Assembly (NCBI RefSeq): GCF_020687545.1
Contig: NZ_JAJEQX010000007.1
Coordinates: 1 to 64,000, forward strand
Origin: Ruminococcus turbiniformis
GTDB taxonomy: Bacteria > Bacillota > Clostridia > Lachnospirales > Lachnospiraceae
DNA: 64,000 bases
Direction: 5' to 3'
The translations under genes were made by a program, and so were the position numbers. Every line of letters begins with the position of its first letter. The stretch's first letter is position 1. Shown in pieces: positions 43,132-52,061 of this stretch. The notes under the pieces were generated by a model that searched no databases, had not been told where the DNA came from, and saw nothing but the letters and a program-made list of their open reading frames with translations.

Positions 43132-45744
43132 ATGACATACTGGTACAGAAAGGCTTCGGCCAAAGCCGCGGTGCTCATTGCCGGAGTTCTTGGCGGAGCG
43201 GTGTTTGCGGCGGCGCTTGTCTCGGCCGCTACGCTGGCGGGATCGATCCATCCGTCGGATATGTTCTCACAGGGGACTTATGAGGAGTCGGATGATTTTG
43301 AAAATGCAGTGGACGGTTCCGTATATGAAGTGCTGCGGAAGTTCAGGCTGTCCGCCTTTTTTGAGACAGACGGAGCATACAATCCGGATAAAGTCATTGA
43401 TATCAGAGAGTACGGCCAGTATACGGAAGGTGCGGAGGCAGTGGATGACAACCGCTCCGGAATTGAGTATACCGTCGGTGAGCTGGTCGACTGGAGCCGG
43501 GAATATATGACCGGAAACAGCTCGTCCTATGATGAGAACAATGTCGTTGTCTGCCAGCGTGCGGACGGGAGTTATTACTATTATTATCTGGAAGAATTTT
43601 TAAATCTTTTTGAGAGCGGGGAGCTCACCGCTTCGTTTGAAACAGAGTATCAGAACCAGGCCGGTTTTCTGCAGGAACTGGCAGGCGGCAGGCTCACGTC
43701 CTCGGGAGGATACGGGCTGACGATCTCTGACCGGGACGGAAATGTGCTTTATACAGACTGCTGGAGCTACGGGGAATCGCTGAAGGAACAGGGGACGCCC
43801 GTCGGGGCCGAAAACCTGCTTCAGGCGGTCAATGCCTCGGAGAAGCTGAACGGGCAGCTCTCGAATATTTACAGTGATCTCAGCTACGTCTTAAGCAACA
43901 TTTATTCGGACTACTTAAGCTATGAGAGCGGCTGGGAGTATCTGAAAGAGGGAAACACGAACCTGACCTATCTCTTCGTTGACGAAAATACGGGGCAGGT
44001 GTTTACAAACAGAAGTGAATACGCGGACTACAGCAGGGCGGAAGAGAACATCGAGAAAATGAAATCCGGTGATTCGGTGCGCTATCTGGTTATCTATCCT
44101 CAGCTGGAAGACTATGAGTCAAATATGTCGCTTACTGCCTCAACCGAGTGGGAGATGGTAAGAAGCCAGATGGGCGGCTCACAGTTTAACGGCATACTGG
44201 CGGTGTCCGTGGATACATCCTATCCGGTGCAGGATCTGTTTTATGAAGGAAATGAGCGGTATGAGGAGAACGTGCCGATTTTAAGAGCCGCGGTTATACT
44301 GACGGCGGCGGGGGCGCTTCTTTTCCTGATCGCGCTTGTCTGGCTTACCGTGACAGCGGGCAGACAGCCTGAGGACGGGGAGAGCCGGGAGATTCACCTG
44401 ACGGCATTTGACCGGTGGAAAACCGAGCCTGCGGCCATATGCGTGATCGCGGTCTGGATAGCCGGGACATGGCTTTTATGGGGAATGGGGATCGTTTCTG
44501 CGGACTCATTGTCCACGACGTCAAGTTACTATGCGGACCAGTACATGAGCGGGACGAATACCGTATATAATGCGGCAGTTGCAAATTCGCTGAGTGTGTC
44601 AGATACTGTATTTGTCTTCGGTTACGGACTGTTTACGTTCCTCTGCTTTTTCTGGGGATATTTAAGCCTTGTGCGGAGGATCCGCGCGAAGACCGTCTGG
44701 AAGGGGAGTCTGACCCGCGCGGTGATCGTGTTCGCAAAAGACGTGCTGCGCGCCCGGAGCGTAACCGTGAGAACTGGGGTGATTACAGCCGGTTTTCTGG
44801 CATTTCAGTTCGTTGCCATCCTTGTAAGGAATGTCCCGATGCTCGTCCTCGCGCTTGCGTCGGATGCGGTGGTATTCTGGTATGTCCTAAGCAGTGCGAT
44901 GGCAAAGGAGCGGATCAGAAAAGGGATTGTGGAGATCGCCTCGGGAAATCTGGAATACCGCATTGACCTTGAGAAGCTTCGCGGCACGGACCTTGAGATG
45001 GCGGAGCGGGTGAATGATATCGGAAGCGGCCTGAACAAGGCGATGGCTGAGGCGATGAAAGGCGAGCGGCTGAAGACGGATCTGATCACGAACGTCTCTC
45101 ATGATATTAAGACGCCTCTGACTTCTATTATAAATTATGTGGATATCCTGAAGCGGTCCGACATAGCGGATGAGAAAATTCAGGGGTATCTCGACATCCT
45201 GGAGGCGAAGGCGCAGCGGTTAAAGACGCTGACCGAGGACGTGGTGGAAGCGTCGAAAGTGAGCAGCGGAAACATTACCCTCGAATATATGGATATGGAT
45301 CTGCGGGAACTGGTGCAGCAGTCGTCCGGGGAACTGGAGGAGAAGTTTACAGCCCGCAATCTGAAGGTCGTCTTAAGCCTCCCGGAGGAACCGGCGGTTA
45401 TCCATGTGGACGGAAGACGTATGTGGCGCGTGCTTGAAAATATATTCGGAAACGCGGCGAAATACGCCATGCCGGGGACCAGAGTGTACGCGGATCTTAC
45501 GATGAATGAAAAAAATGTGGAGTTTTCACTGAAAAATGTATCAGAGCAGCAGCTCAACATCTCTGCGGATGAGCTGACCGAGAGATTCATACGCGGCGAT
45601 ATTTCGAGAAGCACAGAGGGAAGCGGGCTTGGCCTTTCCATCGCAAAAAGCCTGACGACAATGCAGGGCGGCGAGTTTGAGCTGTATCTGGACGGAGACC
45701 TCTTCCGGGTGAATATCCGGTTCCCGCGCGCGGGGGCTCGATGA
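43132..45744 (+). CDS. Large membrane sensor histidine kinase
   Basis: An 870-aa kinase. The first helix is at residues ~12-35, followed by a ~340-residue extracytoplasmic sensor domain, a helix at ~380-405, and further helices around 430-455, 490-515 and 545-590. Then come HisKA with H657 (NVSHDIKTPLTS), the N-box (IFGNAAKYAM) and the G2 box (GSGLGLSIAKSL). GGGGGAG at 43120-43126 sets ATG 43132 as start. The extended multi-helix region is larger than in standard kinases. The stimulus is unknown; the divergent exporter suggests an envelope-active compound. Confidence 0.93.
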   Translation: MTYWYRKASAKAAVLIAGVLGGAVFAAALVSAATLAGSIHPSDMFSQGTYEESDDFENAVDGSVYEVLRKFRLSAFFETDGAYNPDKVIDIREYGQYTEGAEAVDDNRSGIEYTVGELVDWSREYMTGNSSSYDENNVVVCQRADGSYYYYYLEEFLNLFESGELTASFETEYQNQAGFLQELAGGRLTSSGGYGLTISDRDGNVLYTDCWSYGESLKEQGTPVGAENLLQAVNASEKLNGQLSNIYSDLSYVLSNIYSDYLSYESGWEYLKEGNTNLTYLFVDENTGQVFTNRSEYADYSRAEENIEKMKSGDSVRYLVIYPQLEDYESNMSLTASTEWEMVRSQMGGSQFNGILAVSVDTSYPVQDLFYEGNERYEENVPILRAAVILTAAGALLFLIALVWLTVTAGRQPEDGESREIHLTAFDRWKTEPAAICVIAVWIAGTWLLWGMGIVSADSLSTTSSYYADQYMSGTNTVYNAAVANSLSVSDTVFVFGYGLFTFLCFFWGYLSLVRRIRAKTVWKGSLTRAVIVFAKDVLRARSVTVRTGVITAGFLAFQFVAILVRNVPMLVLALASDAVVFWYVLSSAMAKERIRKGIVEIASGNLEYRIDLEKLRGTDLEMAERVNDIGSGLNKAMAEAMKGERLKTDLITNVSHDIKTPLTSIINYVDILKRSDIADEKIQGYLDILEAKAQRLKTLTEDVVEASKVSSGNITLEYMDMDLRELVQQSSGELEEKFTARNLKVVLSLPEEPAVIHVDGRRMWRVLENIFGNAAKYAMPGTRVYADLTMNEKNVEFSLKNVSEQQLNISADELTERFIRGDISRSTEGSGLGLSIAKSLTTMQGGEFELYLDGDLFRVNIRFPRAGAR

Positions 45745-45747
45745 AAA

Positions 45748-45764
45748 CCGGATGCGCCATCCGG
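45748..45764 (+). other. Short perfect hairpin after the kinase gene
   Basis: CCGGATG-CGC-CATCCGG, four bases after the stop codon. It lacks a T-tract, so it is a weak or factor-dependent terminator at best. Confidence 0.45.
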
Positions 45765-45816
45765 CAGCAGGGGGGCCCCGGACGTGACTTCGGGTATGAA
45801 TCCGGTGAAAAATTAC

Positions 45817-45845
45817 TTGAATTCTGCGGTTGTATGTGTTAACAT
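45817..45845 (+). promoter_or_regulatory. Promoter of the polyamine operon leader
   Basis: TTGAAT (45817-45822), 17 bases, TAACAT (45840-45845). Transcription from it would give a leader of about 340 nt before speA. No better promoter was found closer to the gene. Confidence 0.5.
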
Positions 45846-45851
45846 AGCCGT

Positions 45852-46195
45852 GTATGGAAAGCAGGTATTTGGAACGTTCTCCATGCAAATATTTTACGCG
45901 GCGTCAAGCTGCATTATTGATTGAGTTAGAAGCTCAAATTTTATAAGTTGGTTACTTTATAACCCTGGTGTGCATACGCATACGCAACTTGTGAAACGGT
46001 CAATAAGAGTAGTAAAAGTAAAAATATTTGCTATATAGACTCTACGTCCAGTATCTGTTATATTATATCGGAAAGTAAGAAAGAAGCCTCTGTGCGGGCT
46101 TATGATCTTACGGAAAAACGAGAACATAACGCGATATTTCTCACAGGCTGAATGCGGTGCATTCAGCCTGTTTTTTGTAGTGGAGGTCGTTTGAG
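45852..46195 (+). ncRNA. Candidate attenuator/riboswitch leader of the speA operon
   Basis: This gene-free stretch ends in a strong terminator: CAGGCTGAATG (46144-46154), loop CGGTG, CATTCAGCCTG (46160-46170), then six T, only about 20 bases before the speA start. Upstream, AGCC-TC-TGTG (46085-46094) is complementary to CACAGGCT (46142-46149) in the terminator's left arm. AAGCC also pairs locally with GGCTT (46084-46088 with 46097-46101), enclosed by GTAAG/CTTAC (46075-46079 with 46107-46111). The two foldings exclude each other. Further upstream a compact three-way junction can form (45945-45990: AAGTTG/CAACTT, GTTA/TAAC, GTGTGC/GCATAC). No known riboswitch class was recognised; the ligand could be arginine, agmatine or a polyamine. 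Confidence 0.5.
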
Positions 46196-47653
46196 ATGGA
46201 TAAATTATCACAGAAGAGAGCGCCGATCTACGAAGCGCTTGAGAAATTCAGGAGAAACCGGGTCGTCCCCTTCGACGTGCCGGGACATAAACACGGAAGA
46301 GGAAATCCGGAGCTGGCGGAACTTCTCGGAGAGCGGTGCGTCAGCATCGATGTAAACTCTATGAAACCGCTCGACAATCTCTGCCATCCGGTATCTGTCA
46401 TAAAGGAAGCGGAAGAACTGGCGGCGGACGCATTCGGCGCAAGCCACGCGTTTCTCATGGTGGGCGGCACCACTTCGGCGGTGCAGACGATGGTTCTGGC
46501 GTGCTGCAAGAAAGGGGATAAGATCATCCTTCCGAGAAACGTGCACCGGAGCGCAATCAACGCCATGGTGCTCTGCGGAGCGAAGCCGATCTATGTGAAT
46601 CCGGATGTGGATCAGGGACTCGGCATCTCTCTCGGAATGAAGAGGGAGGATGTGGAGCGTGCCATCCGGGAGAATCCGGACGCGGTGGCGGTGTTTGTCA
46701 ATAATCCGACGTATTACGGAGTCTGTTCCGATCTTAAGGCGATCGTAAAGCTCGCCCACGAACACGGAATGAAAGTTCTCGCGGACGAAGCCCACGGCAC
46801 ACATTTTTATTTTGGAAAAGATCTGCCCGTGTCGGCTATGGAAGCCGGGGCGGATATCGCGTCTGTGAGTATGCACAAATCAGGCGGAAGCCTGACACAG
46901 AGTTCCTTTCTGCTGATCGGAAAAGGGATGCAGCCGGGCTACATCCGCCAGATTATCAATCTGACCCAGACGACAAGCGGATCCTATCTGCTTCTCTCCA
47001 GCCTGGATATTTCCCGCCGGAACCTGGCTCTTCGCGGAGAGGAGTCGTTTAAAATGGTAACAGAGCTGGCAGAGTATGCCAGAATGGAGATCAACCAGAT
47101 CGGAGATTACTATGCGTTCGGCAGAGAGATGATCAACGGAGACAGTATCTATGACTTCGACCCGACGAAACTGTCCATTCACACGCTGGATATCGGGCTT
47201 GCGGGAATCGAGGTGTATGACATCCTCCGCGACGAGTACGATATTCAGATCGAGTTCGGGGATCTGGGAAATATCCTTGCCTATCTGTCTATCGGCGACC
47301 GGAAGCGGGAGGTGGAGCGCCTTGTGACCGCGCTGGCGGATCTGAAGAGAAGATATAAAAAGGACAAAACCGGAATGCTTACGCAGGAGTACATTGCGCC
47401 GAAGGTTGTCATGACGCCCCAGGATTCCTTCTATGCGGAAAAGGAGTCTCTGCCCCTTCACGAGACGAAAGGCCGGATCTGTTCCGAGTTCGTCATGTGC
47501 TATCCGCCGGGGATTCCGGTGCTGGCGCCGGGGGAGGAGATCACGGACGAGATCATAGACTATATCGATTATGCGAAGGAGAAAGGCTGTTCCATGACCG
47601 GGCCGGAAGATGAAAAGATCGAGCGGCTCAACGTGCTGACGGAGAGGCCGTAA
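46196..47653 (+). CDS. speA: Arginine decarboxylase (Orn/Lys/Arg decarboxylase family)
   Basis: A 485-aa fold-type I PLP enzyme, the length of Bacillus SpeA, making agmatine from arginine (ornithine or lysine cannot be fully excluded). The PLP lysine is K228 in SMHKSGGSLTQSS; DEAHGTHF carries the aspartate binding the pyridine nitrogen; FDVPGHKHG marks the N-terminus. GGAGG precedes ATG 46196. It heads a five-gene set (speA, speE, speB, a saccharopine-dehydrogenase-like gene and nspC-like gene), and agmatinase downstream supports arginine as substrate. Confidence 0.93.
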   Translation: MDKLSQKRAPIYEALEKFRRNRVVPFDVPGHKHGRGNPELAELLGERCVSIDVNSMKPLDNLCHPVSVIKEAEELAADAFGASHAFLMVGGTTSAVQTMVLACCKKGDKIILPRNVHRSAINAMVLCGAKPIYVNPDVDQGLGISLGMKREDVERAIRENPDAVAVFVNNPTYYGVCSDLKAIVKLAHEHGMKVLADEAHGTHFYFGKDLPVSAMEAGADIASVSMHKSGGSLTQSSFLLIGKGMQPGYIRQIINLTQTTSGSYLLLSSLDISRRNLALRGEESFKMVTELAEYARMEINQIGDYYAFGREMINGDSIYDFDPTKLSIHTLDIGLAGIEVYDILRDEYDIQIEFGDLGNILAYLSIGDRKREVERLVTALADLKRRYKKDKTGMLTQEYIAPKVVMTPQDSFYAEKESLPLHETKGRICSEFVMCYPPGIPVLAPGEEITDEIIDYIDYAKEKGCSMTGPEDEKIERLNVLTERP

Positions 47654-47660
47654 GAGAAGC

Positions 47661-47716
47661 GGATATAGAGAACAGGATATAGAGAATAAGATATAGAGAA
47701 CAGGATATAAAAGAAA
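47661..47716 (+). repeat. 14-bp tandem repeat between speA and speE
   Basis: Four units near GGATATAGAGAACA at 47661, 47675, 47689 and 47703, the last diverging, immediately after the speA stop. Confidence 0.85.
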
Positions 47717-47730
47717 GGAGAGAGCATCCG

Positions 47731-48597
47731 ATGGAAATGTGGTTTTCAGATATACATACGGACGGCGTGAAGCTGTCCATCCGCATCGAAGAACAGCTGT
47801 TCAGCGCCCAGAGTGAGGTGCAGCGGATCGATGTGCTGGAATCGAAAGATTTCGGGAAGATCCTTGTGGTGGACGGGGATCTGATGCTCACAGAGCGGGA
47901 TGAATTTATCTATCATGAGATGATCACCCACGTCCCCATGGCGGTGCACCCGGATGTGCGGGAAGTGCTCGTTGTGGGAGGCGGAGACGGCGGCGTTGTG
48001 CGGGAGCTGATCAAGTATGATACAATTGAGAAGATTGACGTCGTGGAGCCGGATCCGCTTCTTGTGGAAGTGTGCCGGAAATATATCCCGGAGATCGCCA
48101 ACAGTTTGACTGACGAGAGAGTCCATATCTTTCACGAAGACGGACTGCGGTTTATCCGTTCCAAGGGAGATGCGTATGATCTGATTATCATCGACTCCCC
48201 GAACCCGTTCGGCGCAGGAGAGGGGCTGTTCACAAAGGAATTTTACGGAAACTGCTTTAATGCGCTCCATGAGGACGGCATCATGATCAATCAGAATGAA
48301 AGCCCGTTCTATACGGAAGAAGCTTTTCAGTGCCAGCGGATGCACCGGAGAATACTGGAGACATTTCCGATCTGCCGCGTGTACCAGGCACATATTCCGT
48401 CCTATCCGTCGGGCCACTGGCTCTTCGGCTTCGCCTCGAAGAAATACCACCCGCTGGATGATCTGGACAAGGTGGGCTGGAAACTGAAAGGAATCCATAC
48501 CAAATATTACGAGCCGAGGCTTCACGCGGGCGTGTTTGCGCTCCCGGCGTATGTGGAGGAGCTTCTGGAAGACGTGGAAAATAAGGGGAGGCCGTAA
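47731..48597 (+). CDS. speE: Spermidine synthase-like aminopropyltransferase
   Basis: A 288-aa Rossmann-fold aminopropyltransferase. An N-terminal beta domain (MWFSDIHTDGVKLSIRI) is followed by the GGGDGG nucleoside loop and EPDPLLVEVCRKY. The catalytic motif reads D155-S-P-N158-P, where characterised enzymes have D-S-T/S-D/E-P; the second acidic residue is Asn here. Canonical activity needs decarboxylated SAM from SpeD, but no speD is in the window. AAAGGAGAGAG precedes the start. It abuts speB with no gap. Confidence 0.85.
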   Translation: MEMWFSDIHTDGVKLSIRIEEQLFSAQSEVQRIDVLESKDFGKILVVDGDLMLTERDEFIYHEMITHVPMAVHPDVREVLVVGGGDGGVVRELIKYDTIEKIDVVEPDPLLVEVCRKYIPEIANSLTDERVHIFHEDGLRFIRSKGDAYDLIIIDSPNPFGAGEGLFTKEFYGNCFNALHEDGIMINQNESPFYTEEAFQCQRMHRRILETFPICRVYQAHIPSYPSGHWLFGFASKKYHPLDDLDKVGWKLKGIHTKYYEPRLHAGVFALPAYVEELLEDVENKGRP

Positions 48598-49458
48598 ATG
48601 CAGAAAAATACAGTAAATTATATCGGGTGCGACGCAGAGTATCAAGATGCGTCGGTCGTTCTCTTCGGAGCGCCCTATGATTCGACGACGTCGTTCCGGC
48701 CGGGAACCCGGTTCGCGGGACAGGCCATCCGGAACGACTCATACGGGCTCGAGATATACAGCCCGTATCAGGACAAAGAATTGACAGAAGATACAGTGTA
48801 TGACTGCGGAGATCTGGAGCTGGCTATCGGAAGCTCCGAGCGGGTACTGGAACAGATCCGCGAGTGCGCGGAGGAGATTTTAAAAGACGGGAAGCTGCCG
48901 TTTATGATCGGCGGGGAGCACCTGGTGACGCTCGGAAGCGTACGCGCCGCCGCAGAGAAATATCCGGATATGCACATCATACATTTTGATGCGCACACGG
49001 ATCTTCGGCAGGACTATCTGGGGGTCGAACTCTCCCACGCCTGCGTTATGAGAAGATGCTGGGAAATACTTGGGGACGGAAAGATCCACCAGTTCGGCAT
49101 CCGCTCGGGGGAGCGCGAAGAGTTCGAGTGGGCGAAGAGCGGCCACACGGATTTTCACCCGTTCCGGCTTGACGGACTCGAGGAGACACTGGAAAAGATC
49201 GGCAGTGCGCCGGTGTATTTCTCCGTGGACCTGGATGTGATGGACCCGTCGGTATTTCCGGGGACGGGTACTCCGGAGCCGGGCGGAGCAGACTTTCTGT
49301 CTGTGATGGATGCAGTGACAAAAGTGTGCGGGAGAGCAAACCTGATCGGGTGCGACGTCAATGAACTGTGCCCGCCCTGCGATCCGACCGGGGCGTCCAC
49401 GGCCGTGGCGTGCAAGATTATCCGGGAGATGCTGATCGCGATTGTAAACCGAAATTGA
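48598..49458 (+). CDS. speB: Agmatinase-family ureohydrolase
   Basis: A 286-aa binuclear manganese ureohydrolase. The metal ligands are in FDAHTD (D131, H133, D135), SVDLDVMDP (D211, D213) and an upstream GGEH. C-terminal block: GCDVNELCPPCDPTG. It releases urea from agmatine to give putrescine. In this operon it could instead act on aminopropylagmatine to give spermidine directly. Its ATG follows the speE stop at once, and GGGGAGG lies within the end of speE. Confidence 0.92.
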   Translation: MQKNTVNYIGCDAEYQDASVVLFGAPYDSTTSFRPGTRFAGQAIRNDSYGLEIYSPYQDKELTEDTVYDCGDLELAIGSSERVLEQIRECAEEILKDGKLPFMIGGEHLVTLGSVRAAAEKYPDMHIIHFDAHTDLRQDYLGVELSHACVMRRCWEILGDGKIHQFGIRSGEREEFEWAKSGHTDFHPFRLDGLEETLEKIGSAPVYFSVDLDVMDPSVFPGTGTPEPGGADFLSVMDAVTKVCGRANLIGCDVNELCPPCDPTGASTAVACKIIREMLIAIVNRN

Positions 49459-49481
49459 GATAAAAGAAAGGAGCAAGTAAG

Positions 49482-50684
49482 ATGGGAAAAGTAATGGTAA
49501 TCGGCTGCGGAGGTGTGGCCAGCGTGGCAATTCACAAGATCTGTCAGAACAGCGAGGTGTTTTCTGAGCTGTGTATCGCCAGCAGAACAGTGTCAAAGTG
49601 TGATGCGCTCAAAGAGAAACTTCAGGGGACAACAGCGACAAAAATCACAACCGCGCAGGTGGACGCGGATAATGTGGAGGAGCTGACTGCGCTGATTAAA
49701 AAGGAGCAGCCGGAAGTTGTGCTTAATCTGGCGCTGCCGTATCAGGATCTGACGATCATGGACGCATGTCTGGCAGCGGGAGTGCACTACATTGATACCG
49801 CCAACTATGAGCCGGAGGATACGGCGAAATTCGAGTACAAATGGCAGTGGGCGTATCGGGAGCGATTTGAAAAGGCGGGGCTTACCGCTCTTCTCGGAAG
49901 CGGATTCGACCCGGGCGTGACAAGTGTATTTTCTGCATATGCGCTGAAACATTATTTTGACGAAATCAACTATATTGATATACTGGACTGCAATGCAGGC
50001 GATCACGGGTATCCGTTTGCGACGAATTTCAATCCGGAGATCAATATCCGCGAAGTTTCCGCGAAGGGATCCTACTGGGAAGACGGCCGCTGGGTAGAGA
50101 CAGAGCCGATGGAGATCAAAAGAGTATACAATTTCCCGGAGATCGGGGAGAAGGACATGTATCTGCTTCACCATGAGGAGATCGAATCGCTGGCTCTCAA
50201 TATTCCGGGAATCAAACGAATCCGTTTCTTTATGACATTCGGGGAGAGCTATCTGACACATCTGCGCTGCCTCGAAGACGTGGGAATGACGTCCATCGAA
50301 CCGATCATGTATGAGGGACGCGAGATCGTGCCGCTGCAGTTCTTAAAAGCAGTCCTTCCGGATCCGTCCTCGCTTGGCCCGAGAACAAAGGGAAAGACGA
50401 ATATCGGATGTATTTTTATCGGAAAGAAGGATGGGCAGGAGAAGAAACTCTACATATATAATACATGCGATCATCAGGAGTGCTATAAAGAGGTGGGCTC
50501 CCAGGCAGTCGCATACACGACGGGCGTTCCGGCCATGATCGGCGCCATGATGGTGATGACCGGAACATGGAAGAAACCGGGCGTATATAATATGGAAGAA
50601 TTCGATCCGGATCCGTTCATGGATGCGCTCAACAAGTGGGGGCTTCCGTGGAAGATCAGCGAAGATCCGGAGCTGGTAGAGTAG
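49482..50684 (+). CDS. Carboxynorspermidine/carboxyspermidine (or CAPA) dehydrogenase, saccharopine-dehydrogenase family
   Basis: A 400-aa NAD(P)-dependent enzyme. An N-terminal Rossmann loop VIGCGGVAS (residues 6-14) is followed by the LNLALPYQDLTIMDAC segment, GSGFDPGVTSVF and the DILDCNAGDHGYPFATNFNP block typical of Lys1-like carboxynorspermidine synthases. It condenses aspartate semialdehyde with a diamine: putrescine gives carboxyspermidine, diaminopropane gives carboxynorspermidine, agmatine gives carboxyaminopropylagmatine. Which one applies is not decidable by reading. It is 23 bases after speB, with GAAAGGAG upstream. Confidence 0.88.
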   Translation: MGKVMVIGCGGVASVAIHKICQNSEVFSELCIASRTVSKCDALKEKLQGTTATKITTAQVDADNVEELTALIKKEQPEVVLNLALPYQDLTIMDACLAAGVHYIDTANYEPEDTAKFEYKWQWAYRERFEKAGLTALLGSGFDPGVTSVFSAYALKHYFDEINYIDILDCNAGDHGYPFATNFNPEINIREVSAKGSYWEDGRWVETEPMEIKRVYNFPEIGEKDMYLLHHEEIESLALNIPGIKRIRFFMTFGESYLTHLRCLEDVGMTSIEPIMYEGREIVPLQFLKAVLPDPSSLGPRTKGKTNIGCIFIGKKDGQEKKLYIYNTCDHQECYKEVGSQAVAYTTGVPAMIGAMMVMTGTWKKPGVYNMEEFDPDPFMDALNKWGLPWKISEDPELVE

Positions 50685-50779
50685 GGAAAGGCAAAAGCTG
50701 CAGAAAGAACAAGATCGCGAAAAGGGAAAGCGCAAGAAAGAAAAGTGTAGTATAGATCTAGAAAAGAAAGGGACAGAGC

Positions 50780-51943
50780 GTGAACAGAGAGAAGCTGAGA
50801 ACTCCGTGCTATGTAGTGCAGGAGCAGAAGTTAAGGGAAAATCTTGAGATACTCCGGGAAATACGTGAAGAGACAGGATGCCGTATCCTGCTGGCGCAGA
50901 AAGCCTTCTCCATGTACCGTGTCTATCCGATGATCGGGGAATATCTGGACGGAGCGACGGCCAGCGGACTGTATGAAGCAAGGCTCGGGTACGAGGAGAT
51001 GGGAAAAGAAAACCATATCTTCTCGCCCGCCTACCGGGAGGAAGAGATGCCGGAGATTCTGCGCATGTGCGGTCATATCGTGTTCAACTCCCCGGCACAG
51101 TTTAAGAAATACAGAGATCAGGTCAGAAAAGCAGGGAGAAGTGCGGGGCTTCGCATCAACCCGGAGTGTTCCACGCAGGAAGGCCATGCGATCTATGATC
51201 CGTGCGCGCCTTATTCCAGACTCGGTACAACGCTTAAACGGTTCTGCGAAGAGATGTCGGAGGAGGACATCTCCGGTCTGGACGGGCTGCATTTTCACAC
51301 GCTCTGCGAACAGAACGCCGATGATCTGGCGGTGACGCTGGATGAGGTGGAGGAGAAGTTCGGGCCGTATTTAAAGCGGATGAAATGGCTGAATTTCGGC
51401 GGCGGACACCACATTACCCGGGCGGATTATGACAGGGAACTTTTGAAAAAATGTATCCGTCACATGAAAGAGACCTATGATCTGGAGATCTATCTGGAAC
51501 CGGGGGAGGCGATCGCCTTAAATGCGGGCGTCCTTCTCACGGAAGTTCTGGAGATTGTGGACAACGGCATGAAAATCGCGATCCTTGATACATCGGCGGC
51601 GTGCCATATGCCGGATGTGCTGGAGATGCCTTACCGGCCGCCGCTCAGAGACGCGGGGAATCCGGAAACGGATGCACAGAACGGCGAAGGATACATCCGC
51701 CCGTATATTTACCGGCTTGCGGGCCCGACCTGTCTGGCGGGGGATGTGATCGGAGACTATTCGTTTGAAAAGCCGATTCAGATCGGGGACCGGCTGGAAT
51801 TTCAGGACATGGCGATCTACACGATGGTCAAAACAAACACGTTCAACGGCATGAAACTTCCGGATATTGTGCTGGAGAAAGAGGACGGGACGTGTGAGAT
51901 GGTGAGAACTTTCGGATATGAAGATTTTAAGTCGAGGCTGTAG
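50780..51943 (+). CDS. nspC: Carboxynorspermidine decarboxylase family
   Basis: A 387-aa fold-type III PLP decarboxylase. The PLP lysine is K41 in LLAQKAFSMY; other blocks are GLHFHTLCEQ, the phosphate-binding LNFGGGHHI, YLEPGEA, and GPTCLAGDVIGDY with the conserved Cys of the active site. It removes CO2 from the product of the preceding enzyme. It begins with GTG after AAAGGGA. The end overlaps the terminator. With the four genes before it, it completes an SpeD-independent route to spermidine. Confidence 0.92.
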   Translation: MNREKLRTPCYVVQEQKLRENLEILREIREETGCRILLAQKAFSMYRVYPMIGEYLDGATASGLYEARLGYEEMGKENHIFSPAYREEEMPEILRMCGHIVFNSPAQFKKYRDQVRKAGRSAGLRINPECSTQEGHAIYDPCAPYSRLGTTLKRFCEEMSEEDISGLDGLHFHTLCEQNADDLAVTLDEVEEKFGPYLKRMKWLNFGGGHHITRADYDRELLKKCIRHMKETYDLEIYLEPGEAIALNAGVLLTEVLEIVDNGMKIAILDTSAACHMPDVLEMPYRPPLRDAGNPETDAQNGEGYIRPYIYRLAGPTCLAGDVIGDYSFEKPIQIGDRLEFQDMAIYTMVKTNTFNGMKLPDIVLEKEDGTCEMVRTFGYEDFKSRL

Positions 51944-51957
51944 GCCTCGGCTTTTTT
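51933..51957 (+). terminator. Terminator of the polyamine operon
   Basis: CGAGGC (51933-51938) and GCCTCG (51944-51949) pair around TGTAG, followed by GCTTTTTT. The nspC stop codon is in the loop. Confidence 0.85.
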
Positions 51958-51972
51958 GTACAGGAAAAGTAG

Positions 51973-52001
51973 TTGACAAATTAATCCTACAAATGTAATA
52001 T
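51973..52001 (+). promoter_or_regulatory. Promoter with BlaI/MecI-like palindrome
   Basis: TTGACA (51973-51978), 17 bases, TAATAT (51996-52001). The spacer holds TACAAATGTA (51988-51997), the TACA-N2-TGTA core recognised by BlaI/MecI-type repressors, placed to block RNA polymerase. Confidence 0.7.
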
Positions 52002-52061
52002 CAAATAAAAGAAACCTGATAGCTCTGTGAAAGTTTACTGGGGATTTGTAAGGAGGTTTTC

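Noticed and set aside
45854-45946. A 30-codon Arg-containing frame at the start of the speA leader, considered as an arginine leader peptide
   Set aside because: The ATG would be only about 2 bases after the predicted transcription start, with no ribosome site, and the Arg codons are not clustered as in true leader peptides.
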